Shown: positions 54,178 to 63,323 of the stretch, piece by piece
Layout of the letters: every line of letters starts with the position of its first letter
How positions within the stretch are numbered: the stretch's first letter is position 1
Assembly: GCF_000185385.1 (NCBI RefSeq)
Contig: NZ_GL622296.1
Location: forward strand, 2,173,827-2,237,826
Source: Lachnoanaerobaculum saburreum DSM 3986
GTDB taxonomy: Bacteria > Bacillota > Clostridia > Lachnospirales > Lachnospiraceae
Length of the DNA stretch: 64,000 nucleotides
Direction: 5' to 3'
The notes under the pieces: model-generated
What the model saw: only the letters and a program-made list of their open reading frames with translations
Told to the model about the DNA's origin: nothing
Databases searched by the model: none
Made by a program: the position numbers and the translations under genes

Positions 54178-55755
54178 ATGATAAAAAGAGTAAGATCCGT
54201 TTTTGTAATGCTTTGTATGGGAATGATTCTTTGTTCCTGCACTCTCTCACAAAAAGCAGAGTCCGATACTAAAACAGAGCAAAGCTCAGAAAGTTCTGAT
54301 AAAACAGAAAAAAGTGATGCAAAAAAGCAAGGTGAAAATCAGGATAACGGTAATGTACAAAATGAGAACATTATAAATAACGGTGCTTATTTTGTTAAAA
54401 TCGGTTCTGATATATATTTTAGAAAATACGGTGAATATGCATTGGAGAAAAATGCATTATTCGGTGAGTTTTTAGAATATCCTACTTACACCGGTATCTC
54501 ATGGATTTGCCGTCTAAGAGAAGACGGTAAGGTAGAGGAACTCTTTAAAGATAGCGGCTATGGTAAACTGTACTATAGTAATCAAAGGTTTTATCTGTCG
54601 GAAATGACTGATGACGGGACATCAAAAAGCTATAGTGTAAATATGGAGGGAGAAGACAGGAAAGAACTTGGAGCAGGTGCGATACTTGGAATAAGTGAAA
54701 ACGGGCAGTATCTGGCTAAGGGAGATTGGGATTCTGCCGTTGTTATAGATTTAAGTTCTAAAGAGACACCTTATATTTGGGCAAGTGAAGAAGGTTCCCC
54801 TGTTGTATTTCTGGGTTTTGTAAATGACGGTTTCCTCATAGAAGGTGATAATTATTCCGGGGACGGGTATAATGTTACTTCAAGACAGATTTTTGGAAGA
54901 AGTTTTGATAAACCTGAGGAAAATATTATTGTAGGAAATCTTAATGAAAATAAAGAATCATATTCCTCTCCGGAATTTAAAAGACTGACTGAGGATGGAA
55001 AAGAGTTTTATCTAACATTTGGATATTATGGCGGAACAGGACATTTTTTGGAAAATGTAGAAATTTATAAAGCCCGCTTAGAAGAAAACAGTCTGGAGCT
55101 TATATCTCAAGATACGGGCATACAGGAAGAAACGGCTCCTAATATTCCACTTATTTTTGCAAATAACGGGAAAATTGATATTGTAGCAGGTGGATCTGAC
55201 GGTGAGCTTGATATTGATGAGGGATCCGTTTATAAAATTGACCGAAAAGGCAGACAACCTCTGATTTCAGATCTTTTTAAAGTTGATCCGAACAGTCAGA
55301 CAGGTAAGTCAATCGGCAAAGCGGAATTGGTTGACGGAGATTTATTATTGATGGTCTTCACCCAAATATATACCCCATATCAGGATGTAGGATGGAGAAT
55401 GAGCTATAGCAGATTAAACACAGAATATATAGTTGTCAGAAAGGGCGGCGATAAGCCTAAGGTTTTTGAACAGTGGTCAGACAGTGAATTTAAGCAAAAT
55501 GCCGAGGTCTGGAAAACGGGCGAAAATACTTTACTGTACCGTCCGCTGCCTGATAATCCTACAGAAAGCGAGCTTTCAACGGATATTGTTTATTACGTCC
55601 CTATTCCGGAATCTGTAAAATATAATTTCAGTGCACAAATTTCATCTCCACAGCAGGATGAATACGGTGAATTTAAGCTTCCTGATACTGAAGGTGAAAA
55701 ACTTCAATTGATTTTTGACCACACCGGAGCTTTAAGAGATATTGTTAAAGAGTAG
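54178..55755 (+). CDS. Lipoprotein with beta-propeller-like domain
   Basis: 525 residues. The signal peptide ends in the lipobox LCSC with lipidated C21 (MLCMGMILCSC), followed by a Ser/Thr/Lys/Asp-rich linker to about residue 65. The rest is rich in short beta strands with YFVKIGSDIYFRKYG, RLREDGKVEELF, GNGKIDIVAGGSDG-like turns, typical of DUF5050-like extracellular propellers. AAGGAGGAGAT is a strong ribosome site. Anchored outside the membrane; ligand unknown. A 10-bp hairpin follows at 55760-55787. Confidence 0.85.
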   Translation: MIKRVRSVFVMLCMGMILCSCTLSQKAESDTKTEQSSESSDKTEKSDAKKQGENQDNGNVQNENIINNGAYFVKIGSDIYFRKYGEYALEKNALFGEFLEYPTYTGISWICRLREDGKVEELFKDSGYGKLYYSNQRFYLSEMTDDGTSKSYSVNMEGEDRKELGAGAILGISENGQYLAKGDWDSAVVIDLSSKETPYIWASEEGSPVVFLGFVNDGFLIEGDNYSGDGYNVTSRQIFGRSFDKPEENIIVGNLNENKESYSSPEFKRLTEDGKEFYLTFGYYGGTGHFLENVEIYKARLEENSLELISQDTGIQEETAPNIPLIFANNGKIDIVAGGSDGELDIDEGSVYKIDRKGRQPLISDLFKVDPNSQTGKSIGKAELVDGDLLLMVFTQIYTPYQDVGWRMSYSRLNTEYIVVRKGGDKPKVFEQWSDSEFKQNAEVWKTGENTLLYRPLPDNPTESELSTDIVYYVPIPESVKYNFSAQISSPQQDEYGEFKLPDTEGEKLQLIFDHTGALRDIVKE

Positions 55756-55759
55756 TGTC

Positions 55760-55787
55760 ATTTATTTCAAGATTGTCTGAAATAAAT
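55760..55787 (+). terminator. Hairpin after the lipoprotein gene
   Basis: ATTTATTTCA and TGAAATAAAT form a perfect 10-bp stem with an 8-nt loop, 5 bp after the stop. There is no T-tract, so it is a weak terminator at best. Confidence 0.4.
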
Positions 55788-55920
55788 ATTTAGAGGGAAT
55801 ATAAAATAAAACTTTACAATTATATTTATTCTCTTTACAATAAGTTTATTTTTTGGTACACTGCATTAGCATTATAAGTGGTGATAAACTTTATTTATAC
55901 CATATCTTGAAAGGAGTATT

Positions 55921-56319
55921 ATGACTTTAGAAAAAAAGAATATAGCCACATGTATTATTTTAACTTTTGTTACCTGTGGTATTTATGGTATCTACTGGCT
56001 TTATTGCATGATTAGCGATATTAATACCATATCAGAAGACCCTGACAGTATGTCTCCTATAATAGTTATTCTTCTGAGTATTGTTACCTGTGGAATATAC
56101 TCTATATATTGGTTTTATAAGGCAGGTGAACTATTAGATCAAAAAGCAATAGAATTTGGTAGAATGCCTGAAAATCGTTCCAGTTTGTATTTGATACTTA
56201 TTATACTGGGATATCTTATACCTATTTTGATTATGGTTGTATACATACTATTACAAAACAGTATCAATGTTATTGCCGATGAACAGAATTATACCATAGT
56301 TGATAAGCCTACATTATAA
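55921..56319 (+). CDS. DUF4234 membrane protein
   Basis: 132 residues with three membrane segments (about 8-28, 43-65 and 90-113). The repeated TCGIYGIYWLY and TCGIYSIYWFYK motif is the DUF4234 signature. AAAGGAGTATT precedes the ATG. It is followed after 9 bp by a DUF2752 gene, a common pairing. Function unknown. Confidence 0.88.
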   Translation: MTLEKKNIATCIILTFVTCGIYGIYWLYCMISDINTISEDPDSMSPIIVILLSIVTCGIYSIYWFYKAGELLDQKAIEFGRMPENRSSLYLILIILGYLIPILIMVVYILLQNSINVIADEQNYTIVDKPTL

Positions 56320-56328
56320 TATAAATAT

Positions 56329-56718
56329 ATGAAAGACAGACTTAAAAGAACAATAAAAAATACCATTGCAATACTTTGCCTTGGTATTTTTTTATATATA
56401 CTCTATAATTTTCATATAAGAATCCCTTGTGCGTTCAAAACACTTACACATCTGAACTGTCCAAGCTGCGGTGTCAGCAGAATGTGCGTGTCAATCTCAC
56501 ATGGTGATATAAAATCAGCCTTTTATTATAATCAGGTACTTGTCTTTCTGACACCTCTCATAGCACTCTATTATATCTTCTATCAGATAAGATATATAAG
56601 AACAGGTCAAAGAAAAATAAGTAAATTAGAAAACAATACAATGATTTTAATTATAGTTATTTTGATAATATACGGTATTGTAAGGAATCTACCTTTTTAT
56701 CCTTACAGACTGCCTTAA
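56329..56718 (+). CDS. DUF2752 membrane protein
   Basis: 129 residues. Three hydrophobic segments (about 12-30, 67-87 and 103-122). The family motif CPSCGVSRM follows the first segment, with HLNCPSCG and YYNQVLVF. The CxxC could bind metal. There is no clear ribosome site, but translation may be coupled to the DUF4234 gene 9 bp upstream. It ends at a strong bidirectional terminator. Confidence 0.85.
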   Translation: MKDRLKRTIKNTIAILCLGIFLYILYNFHIRIPCAFKTLTHLNCPSCGVSRMCVSISHGDIKSAFYYNQVLVFLTPLIALYYIFYQIRYIRTGQRKISKLENNTMILIIVILIIYGIVRNLPFYPYRLP

Positions 56719-56740
56719 AAGTCGGGTTTCCCCGACTTTT
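56717..56740. terminator. Bidirectional terminator between DUF2752 gene and nudC
   Basis: AAAAGTCGGG and CCCGACTTTT form a 10-bp stem with a TTTC loop. T residues flank it on both strands. It overlaps both stop regions. Confidence 0.9.
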
Positions 56741-57594
56741 TATATTTCCCCGTCTCTAAACTTTTGTATAAGTTCATGTCCTACACTGATATGAAACGGC
56801 AGTACAGGTACATCCTCTCTCTCAAACCATCTTGCCTCAGAAAGTTCCTCTTTTTGTAAGGTAATTGTATCGTCACCATCCAAATCTGCAATAAATGCAA
56901 CCATTAAAGAGTCTGAAAATGACCAAGGCTGTGACTTATAGCTCTGTATATTCTTCACCTTAAGCCCTACTTCTTCTTTCACCTCTCTTCTTACAGCATC
57001 TTCAAGTGTCTCTCCTACCTCCACAAAACCTGCTACAAGTGCATAAAACTTGTATGTACCCTTCGCATTCTTTGTCAGAAGCAGTCTATTGCCGTCTCTG
57101 ATAGCCACTATGATTGCAGGAGATATCTTAGGATACTCTATATGCTTACATTTCGGACAAATTAAAGCTCTTTCAGTACCTGACTTCTCTGTTTTAGTCC
57201 CGCAGTATCCACAGTACTTTCTGCTCTGCATCCATCTGTAGACCTGTGAGGCACTGATACCTGCAAATGCCTGATATTGTGGCTTAAACTCACGAAATAC
57301 CTGCATCCCCTCCATATAGAAGCCGCCAAACTCCGGCACCTGCATATCATCTGCCAGATAAAACTCCTCATCATCTACTGCATTTACATAGACGGATTTA
57401 TCATATATATCCTCAATATCTTCCTCCAAGTCTTTAAACCTTGGCAGTCTAATCTCTTTTGTCAGTGCATCCTTTATCAGCATCACTTTATTGTATTCAA
57501 AATGCAAAACAAATGAATTCTTATTATTTTCTTTTTGGGCCTTTTTTCTCCTATATTCAGGATAAAAGACCTTCGGGTATATCTCCTGTATCAT
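56740..57594 (-). CDS. nudC: NADH pyrophosphatase / NAD-decapping Nudix hydrolase NudC
   Basis: 284 residues. An N-terminal domain is followed by a zinc ribbon (CGYCG and CPKC, about 122-142), then the Nudix domain with the box GFVEVGETLEDAVRREVKEEVG and the NudC-specific SQPWSFSDSLM that reads NAD(H). It hydrolyses NADH to NMNH and AMP and can remove NAD caps from RNA. It follows pncB by 15 bp on the same strand, so the pair forms an NAD-turnover operon. Confidence 0.93.
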   Translation of the reverse strand: MIQEIYPKVFYPEYRRKKAQKENNKNSFVLHFEYNKVMLIKDALTKEIRLPRFKDLEEDIEDIYDKSVYVNAVDDEEFYLADDMQVPEFGGFYMEGMQVFREFKPQYQAFAGISASQVYRWMQSRKYCGYCGTKTEKSGTERALICPKCKHIEYPKISPAIIVAIRDGNRLLLTKNAKGTYKFYALVAGFVEVGETLEDAVRREVKEEVGLKVKNIQSYKSQPWSFSDSLMVAFIADLDGDDTITLQKEELSEARWFEREDVPVLPFHISVGHELIQKFRDGEI

Positions 57595-57609
57595 AATATT
57601 CTTTCTATA

Positions 57610-59073
57610 CTATAATTCCTGATAATGATATTTTTGTAAAAGCTCATATCTCATATCCCAAAGCTTCTGTGACAGATCTACATAGGTCTCATGCGGATAT
57701 GCAAGTCTCTTTGACTCATCCCAAAGAGTGTCAAGCTCCTGCTTGCAAAATTCTCTTATCTCCATAACTGAAGGTGACTTATACACACATTCACCATTTT
57801 TAAATATCGGAACCAATAATTCCTTAGTCTCAAATGAACCTGTATTTAACTTTGTTCTTTTCCATGTCTCCACAGGATCAAAAAGCATAAGTGATTCATC
57901 TTCTGATAAAACTTCATCTTCCAAACATATATAATCCGCTATTATCTTACCGGTCTTCTTATTATAGATTCTGTAGATCTTTTTGTTTCCCGGATTTGTA
58001 ATCTTTTCTGCATTCTCTGAAAGCTTTATCTTCGGTATAAACTCACCTGTCTTATCATCCTTAACCGCTGCAAGCTTATATACACCGCCAAATGCAGGAC
58101 AGTCCTTGGATGTAATAAGATTTGTACCCACTCCCCATCTGTTGATAGCGGCACCTTGAAGCTTAAGTGATGAGATTATATTTTCATCCAGATCATTTGA
58201 AGCTGAAATAACCGCATCGCTAAATCCTGCCTCATCAAGCATTTCCTTAGCCCTCTTTGAAAGATATGCAAGGTCACCGCTGTCAAGCCTTATACCGTAG
58301 TTCTTAAGCGGTATACCTGCCGCTCTCATCTCTTTAAATACTGTGATCGCATTCGGTATACCTGACTTTAAGGTATCGTAGGTATCCACTAAAAGCGTGC
58401 ATGCTGTCGGAAAAGTCTTTGCATATGCTCTAAATGCCGACAGTTCATCCGGAAAGCTCATAATCCAGCTATGTGCATGTGTTCCAAGTACCGGCACATC
58501 AAACATCCTTCCGCACAGTACATTGCTGGTTCCTACACAGCCGGCTATCACAGCCGCTCTTGCACCATAAATACCTGCATCCGGTCCCTGTGCTCTTCTC
58601 AGCCCAAACTCCATCACTCCGTCACCCTCCGCCGCCAGGACTACTCTGGCAGCCTTTGTTGCTATAAGTGACTGATGATTGATGATATTTAACAGTGCGG
58701 TTTCTATAAGCTGTGCCTGCATTATAGGTGCAATAACCTTAACAAGAGGCTCTCTCGGAAAAATAACACTGCCCTCTGGTATGGCATAAATATCTCCTGT
58801 GAATTTAAAGCCTCTCAAATACTCTAAGAAATCATCTCTAAATATTTTTGTACTTCTAAGATATTCTATATCTTCATCATCAAAGTGCAGATTGTTGATA
58901 TAATCAATAACCTGATCAAGCCCTGCACAAATGGCATATCCGTTCTTATTCGGATTTGATCTGTAGAACATATCAAAGATAACCGTTTCATTCACATTGT
59001 TTTCCACATAGTATCCTTGCATCATTGTAAGTTCATACAAGTCGGTCAATAGTGTCAAATTTCTCTTATCCAT
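57610..59073 (-). CDS. pncB: Nicotinate phosphoribosyltransferase
   Basis: 487 residues, as in Gram-positive PncB. It makes nicotinate mononucleotide from nicotinate and PRPP with ATP. Signatures are LTDLYELTMMQGY at the start, FDMFYR, EFGLRRAQG, VLGTHAHSW with the phosphorylated histidine, and IRLDSGDL. AAGGATGG precedes the ATG. It is upstream of nudC. No NiaR operator or riboswitch was recognised in the 68-bp upstream gap. Confidence 0.95.
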   Translation of the reverse strand: MDKRNLTLLTDLYELTMMQGYYVENNVNETVIFDMFYRSNPNKNGYAICAGLDQVIDYINNLHFDDEDIEYLRSTKIFRDDFLEYLRGFKFTGDIYAIPEGSVIFPREPLVKVIAPIMQAQLIETALLNIINHQSLIATKAARVVLAAEGDGVMEFGLRRAQGPDAGIYGARAAVIAGCVGTSNVLCGRMFDVPVLGTHAHSWIMSFPDELSAFRAYAKTFPTACTLLVDTYDTLKSGIPNAITVFKEMRAAGIPLKNYGIRLDSGDLAYLSKRAKEMLDEAGFSDAVISASNDLDENIISSLKLQGAAINRWGVGTNLITSKDCPAFGGVYKLAAVKDDKTGEFIPKIKLSENAEKITNPGNKKIYRIYNKKTGKIIADYICLEDEVLSEDESLMLFDPVETWKRTKLNTGSFETKELLVPIFKNGECVYKSPSVMEIREFCKQELDTLWDESKRLAYPHETYVDLSQKLWDMRYELLQKYHYQEL

Positions 59074-59141
59074 CTTTATTCCATCCTTTTTTGCAACTGC
59101 CTAAGCCTTTTTTATCAATCTATGCTTTATTTAAGATATTG

Positions 59142-59747
59142 TCAAGTGTTTTTGCTGAATAATATAAGTCCGCCCTTTCTTTTATACCCTGTATTCCACA
59201 GTTCACCAAGGTCAAACCATCTATAGCTTCCATAGCTTACTACTTTGACCATAAACTTATCGCCGTCTTCTTCATAGCCTGTAAGCAAAAACCAATGCCA
59301 TGAAAAATCTTTATACTTAGGATTTTTATGCATCAATTCAAGCATAGGTATCGGAAAACCTCCGTCTATCTGTGCTTTCACCACCTTTATCGCATCCTCA
59401 AGCGGATTATCTTCTGAAAATTCAGACAAACCTATAGAATGCTCATCTATGTCTTCTAAAAACTCACCGACTCCATCCACATATATCTCAAGTCTGTCAA
59501 TACCTGTCCACCTCGGTCTTAAATACGGCTTTACGCTGTTTGAAAAGTCAATATAATCAAGTGTACCGATATGTTCAATATCATATGGATAGAGTTTATC
59601 TTTACCCATATATTTTCTCATATAAATAAAGCTGTCACAGGCTGTTACACAGGCACAACCTCCCTTGTTCATCCAAAGATCTTTAAAATCATTTTGATCC
59701 CATCCATATTTCTTTTCAACATAAAAATAGTCTAATTCTTTTTTCAT
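59142..59747 (-). CDS. Unknown protein, possibly papain-like (C39-type) fold
   Basis: 201 residues, soluble. KGGCACVTACDSF near residue 29-41 places a cysteine at the start of a helix, and DFSWHWFLLTGYE near 150 supplies a histidine, with GGLILF at the end. This order resembles C39-like cysteine peptidases, but the Gln/Asn partners are not clear, so activity is uncertain. GGTGAAAG precedes the ATG. It lies between pncB and the DUF1292 gene. Confidence 0.6.
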   Translation of the reverse strand: MKKELDYFYVEKKYGWDQNDFKDLWMNKGGCACVTACDSFIYMRKYMGKDKLYPYDIEHIGTLDYIDFSNSVKPYLRPRWTGIDRLEIYVDGVGEFLEDIDEHSIGLSEFSEDNPLEDAIKVVKAQIDGGFPIPMLELMHKNPKYKDFSWHWFLLTGYEEDGDKFMVKVVSYGSYRWFDLGELWNTGYKRKGGLILFSKNT

Positions 59748-59768
59748 TTTCTTTCACCATATAATATG

Positions 59769-59808
59769 TAAAAAGTTACAGTTTCACCGAACAATCAAAC
59801 TGTAACTT
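59769..59808 (-). terminator. Terminator of the infB-ribF-DUF1292 operon
   Basis: AAGTTACAGTTT and AAACTGTAACTT form a perfect 12-bp stem with a 12-nt loop. On the minus strand TTTTTAC follows. It lies 17 bp after the DUF1292 stop. Confidence 0.9.
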
Positions 59809-59824
59809 AAATTCACATTCTTAT

Positions 59825-60148
59825 TTATAACTCATCTTCTCCAAGCATATCCTCAAACTCTTCATCATCAAGAAGCTCGTCAAAGGCATCCGCCACTATC
59901 TCATACTCCTCATCTGTCTCTATATTTGTAAGTTCAGGCTGGCCGTCAGCTGTCTCAGAATATCTATACAGATATACTGTTCCCTCTTCGTCATCAGTCT
60001 CAGGCATTACCGCAATATACTCTCTGTCACCTGCACTGAATATATTCAGTACAATGCACTCCAATACCGTATCATCATCAAGCGTGATAGACACAGATAC
60101 ACTGCCGTCATCTACAATACCGTTTTCAAACAGATCCTTCTCTTCCAT
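59825..60148 (-). CDS. DUF1292 protein
   Basis: 107 residues, very acidic. ITLDDDTVLECIVLNIF, YIAVMPE and VYLYRY are typical of DUF1292. GAAAGGAGATTT precedes the ATG, 10 bp after ribF, so it ends the operon. The family is common in Bacillota next to housekeeping genes; role unknown. Confidence 0.9.
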   Translation of the reverse strand: MEEKDLFENGIVDDGSVSVSITLDDDTVLECIVLNIFSAGDREYIAVMPETDDEEGTVYLYRYSETADGQPELTNIETDEEYEIVADAFDELLDDEEFEDMLGEDEL

Positions 60149-60158
60149 AAATCTCCTT

Positions 60159-61109
60159 TCAGTTTGCCCAACTGTTCAGGAAGTTTAGTACTTCCTCTTT
60201 GTCCTTGCTTATTTGGCTCTTTAAAGCCTCTAAACTGTCAAATTTTATCTCAGGTCTTATATACTTATATAGATACACCTCTATCTCTCGTCCATAGAGT
60301 GAGGCATCAAAATTGTAGAGATATGTCTCAACTCTTGCAATATGATCCTTTTTATCATCCTTTATACTTGGATTTGAGCCTACATTAGTAAGACCAAGGT
60401 AAAGTGTATCATCATCACCTATTCTTACCCTTGAAGCATACACTCCTGACTTGGGCAAATGCTTTCCGCTTGAAGGGAAAAGATTCAGTGTCGGAAAGCC
60501 GAGCTTGGCACCAAGCTTATTGCCTTCTTCAACAATACCGCTTATAGAATACACTCCTCCTAAAAGCTTATTTGCCTCTTCCATATCCCCCTCATCAAGC
60601 TTTGCTCTGATAAGAGTGGAGCTTATATCATTTTGGAATTCATCCTTTTCCTTTGTAATTATCTTTACATCAAAACCCAAATCCTTTGAAAGTCTGTTCA
60701 GCAGCTCAACATTGCCGCTTTTTTTATATCCGAAAGCCGCATCATCTCCTGCTACTATTTCTGCCATGCCAAGCTTTTTTATAAGTATATCTTTTAAGAA
60801 CTCCTCACCTGTAAGTCTGGCTATATTCATATCAAAAGGATATTCTATATAGTAATCAATTCCCAGTTCCTCTAATTTTTTTCTTCTTTCCACATTTGTG
60901 AAAATCTGTGTTGTATGTTTATTTTTTACAACGTTTGACGGCAATGTTCTAAATGAAAATACCACAGTCTTCAGTCCTTTTTTGTTCGCCTCATCCTTCA
61001 AAGTCCTGAATAATTTTCTATGTCCCCTGTGTTCACCGTCAAACTTTCCAATAACAACAGCTGTCTTTTCTGTTATATTTATATCAGTTGTATTTATAAA
61101 TGTAATCAC
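60159..61109 (-). CDS. ribF: Bifunctional riboflavin kinase / FAD synthetase
   Basis: 316 residues. The FAD synthetase domain (about 14-180) has GKFDGEHRGHRKLF and an ISSTLIRAKL end. The riboflavin kinase domain (about 183-310) has YSISGIVEEGNKLGAKLGFPTLNL, with GVYAS and LGLTNVG. It makes FMN and then FAD. It follows truB by 12 bp, the standard Bacillota order. Confidence 0.95.
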   Translation of the reverse strand: MITFINTTDINITEKTAVVIGKFDGEHRGHRKLFRTLKDEANKKGLKTVVFSFRTLPSNVVKNKHTTQIFTNVERRKKLEELGIDYYIEYPFDMNIARLTGEEFLKDILIKKLGMAEIVAGDDAAFGYKKSGNVELLNRLSKDLGFDVKIITKEKDEFQNDISSTLIRAKLDEGDMEEANKLLGGVYSISGIVEEGNKLGAKLGFPTLNLFPSSGKHLPKSGVYASRVRIGDDDTLYLGLTNVGSNPSIKDDKKDHIARVETYLYNFDASLYGREIEVYLYKYIRPEIKFDSLEALKSQISKDKEEVLNFLNSWAN

Positions 61110-61121
61110 ATTATCACCTGT

Positions 61122-62006
61122 CTATAAAAACATCTTAAATGGCTTTAGCTCAGTCATCTCTTTTTTGTATATTGCAATAAATCTGTCTTTTGAATCATAC
61201 AATCTATATAATTCACTGTTTTCCGGCTTTTTGTCAAGCTTTAACTTATTGCCGTTATGCAGATACTTGTCAAATTCAGGAGAGGTATTTATTTTCGGCA
61301 GAAATGAAAAGTATTCTTCCACACTCAGTATATTCTTTTTTATACACTCTCTGTTTTCTTCAACTTGTTTCAGGGTAATTGCGTCATTTATGTAAAACCT
61401 GTCCACTCTGGTTCTTATAAGTGACTCCATACAACCTCCTACCGAAAGCTTTTCTCCTATATCATGACATAATGTCCTTATATAAGTACCCTTTGATACT
61501 TTAGCCTTAAATTTGACTTCGGGCAAACTTATATCCATTATATCGATATCAAAAATATATACCGCTCTCGGCTCTCTTTTGACTTCTTTACCTTCTCTTG
61601 CCAGGTCTACAAGCTTTTTACCGCCCACTTTGAGTGCGGAATACATAGGCGGCAACTGCATATATTCACCTAAAAAAGACAGTATTACCTCTTTTACCAT
61701 ATCTTTATTAAGATTTGATGTATCTCTTTTTTCTAAGATTTTACCCGTAATATCCTGTGTATCCGTGGAAACTCCTAAAAGCATTACCGCCTCATACTCT
61801 TTAGATTTATCTGTAAGCATATCCGACAGCACTGTAGCATTGCCAAGTAAAACCGGAAGTACACCTGTAGCGTCAGGATCAAGAGTACCTGAATGTCCTA
61901 TCTTTTTTTGCTTTAATATACCCCTCATCTTTGCTACAACATCATGAGATGTAAAGCCCTTTTCTTTGAAGATATTTATTATTCCGTTGTAAATATTCTC
62001 AGCCAT
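61122..62006 (-). CDS. truB: tRNA pseudouridine(55) synthase TruB
   Basis: 294 residues. The catalytic Asp is D43 in HSGTLDPDATGVLP. MYSALKVGGKKLVDLAREG, YIFDIDI and GTYIRTLCHDIGE complete the family pattern. It converts U55 of the T-loop in tRNAs. The start overlaps the nrnA stop by 8 bp. Confidence 0.96.
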   Translation of the reverse strand: MAENIYNGIINIFKEKGFTSHDVVAKMRGILKQKKIGHSGTLDPDATGVLPVLLGNATVLSDMLTDKSKEYEAVMLLGVSTDTQDITGKILEKRDTSNLNKDMVKEVILSFLGEYMQLPPMYSALKVGGKKLVDLAREGKEVKREPRAVYIFDIDIMDISLPEVKFKAKVSKGTYIRTLCHDIGEKLSVGGCMESLIRTRVDRFYINDAITLKQVEENRECIKKNILSVEEYFSFLPKINTSPEFDKYLHNGNKLKLDKKPENSELYRLYDSKDRFIAIYKKEMTELKPFKMFL

Positions 62007-62946
62007 CCAGTTCTTTCTTTATCATAGGCAATATAGCATTTTTCAGAAGTTCATCAGCCCTACCGTACACTGTAGCACCGGCAGCCCTGATATGACCGCC
62101 ACCACCAAGTGCTGTAGCAATAGAGCTTACATTCTTATTTATAGAGCGAAGACTGACTTTATATTCGCCCTTGTCAGACTCGTACATAAACAGTGCTATC
62201 TCAACACCGGATATATTTCTAAGATTGTCTATGATGCCGTCCATCTTTTTCTTATCGTCAATATAGCCTGTCCATGTATCATAGTCAAGAACTCCATAAC
62301 AGCACTGACCGTTAAACTCCAATTTTGCATTTGTAAGCACAAGACCCAGAAGCTTTGCAGCATTGAAGTCTTTTTTAAAATAGGTATCATCAATAATCTT
62401 TGTAAAATCAAATCCCTTATCTATAAGTGCGCCCGCTATTTCCATAGTCTGCCTTGTAGTAGACTGATACTTAAACACTCCCGAGTCATGTACTATACCG
62501 GTGTAGAGACAAACAGCCGTATTTACACTGATTTTTTCATAATCCAGCAGTGTATACAAAAGTTCACATGTGGAGCTTCTAAAGTCCTCCACTATATTAA
62601 GCCCGGCAAAGTTTGTATTGGTGATATGATGATCTATACAGATGCTGTTTTTTGCAGTATCAAGCATCACACCTCTGCTTCCCAGTCTTTCTCTGTCTGA
62701 AGCATCTAAGGATACCAACAAATCAGCTTCTAAGAACGGGTCCTCACTTATCAGATCAAACCCTTTCATATATGAAAACTTCATTGACGGTTTTTCAAGA
62801 CAAACTCTCACCTGCTTATCTTCAAAATTTTCCGTTATATAATTATAAAGTGCAAGTGTTGAGCCTGTACAATCTCCATCAGGACTTACATGCCCTGTAA
62901 TCGCTATATTCTTTGCTTTCTCAATAAGCTCTAATAATTTATTCAT
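61999..62946 (-). CDS. nrnA: DHH-family phosphoesterase NrnA
   Basis: 315 residues. DHH motifs are SPDGDCTGS, DASDRERLG, CIDHHITN, and GIVHDSGVFKYQST. The DHHA1 end has GGGGHIRAAG. It degrades nanoRNAs and dephosphorylates pAp. It overlaps rbfA upstream and truB downstream by 8 bp each, as one coupled unit. Confidence 0.94.
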   Translation of the reverse strand: MNKLLELIEKAKNIAITGHVSPDGDCTGSTLALYNYITENFEDKQVRVCLEKPSMKFSYMKGFDLISEDPFLEADLLVSLDASDRERLGSRGVMLDTAKNSICIDHHITNTNFAGLNIVEDFRSSTCELLYTLLDYEKISVNTAVCLYTGIVHDSGVFKYQSTTRQTMEIAGALIDKGFDFTKIIDDTYFKKDFNAAKLLGLVLTNAKLEFNGQCCYGVLDYDTWTGYIDDKKKMDGIIDNLRNISGVEIALFMYESDKGEYKVSLRSINKNVSSIATALGGGGHIRAAGATVYGRADELLKNAILPMIKKELDG

Positions 62947-63310
62947 TGCCTGTCTCGTCTTTTTTTATTACTTCATCTATCAGCTTATCCATTTTCATAC
63001 CATAAGCCAATGACTCATCCAAAACAAATTTCAGTTCCGGTGTATTTCTTAGGTTCAATCTTCTTGCAAGCTCTTTTCTGATAAAGCCTGCTGAAGATTT
63101 TAACCCTAATAATGTCTTCTTTGACTGCTCATCATCTCCAAGTACGCTGACATATATTGTAGCATACTTGAGATCTGTTGTAACCTCTGCATCTGTAACA
63201 CTGGTGACAGGTGCAACTCTTGGGTCCTTTACCTCTCCTCTGATGATTTCAGATACAGTCTTCATCACTTCAGAGTTAATCATAGTGGACTTCAAACTAT
63301 TCTTTCTCAT
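62939..63310 (-). CDS. rbfA: Ribosome-binding factor A
   Basis: 123 residues. KH-like fold with SEIIRGEVKDPRV, VTDAEVTTDLKYATIYVSV, RKELARRLNLRNTPELKFVLDES. It assists 30S maturation. It lies 13 bp after infB and overlaps nrnA by 8 bp. AAAGGAATGT precedes the ATG. Confidence 0.95.
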   Translation of the reverse strand: MRKNSLKSTMINSEVMKTVSEIIRGEVKDPRVAPVTSVTDAEVTTDLKYATIYVSVLGDDEQSKKTLLGLKSSAGFIRKELARRLNLRNTPELKFVLDESLAYGMKMDKLIDEVIKKDETGNE

Positions 63311-63323
63311 ACATTCCTTTCTG

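Noticed and set aside
54048-54242. 64-codon minus-strand frame upstream of the lipoprotein
   Set aside because: It overlaps the lipoprotein start on the opposite strand, has no ribosome site and no protein-like pattern.
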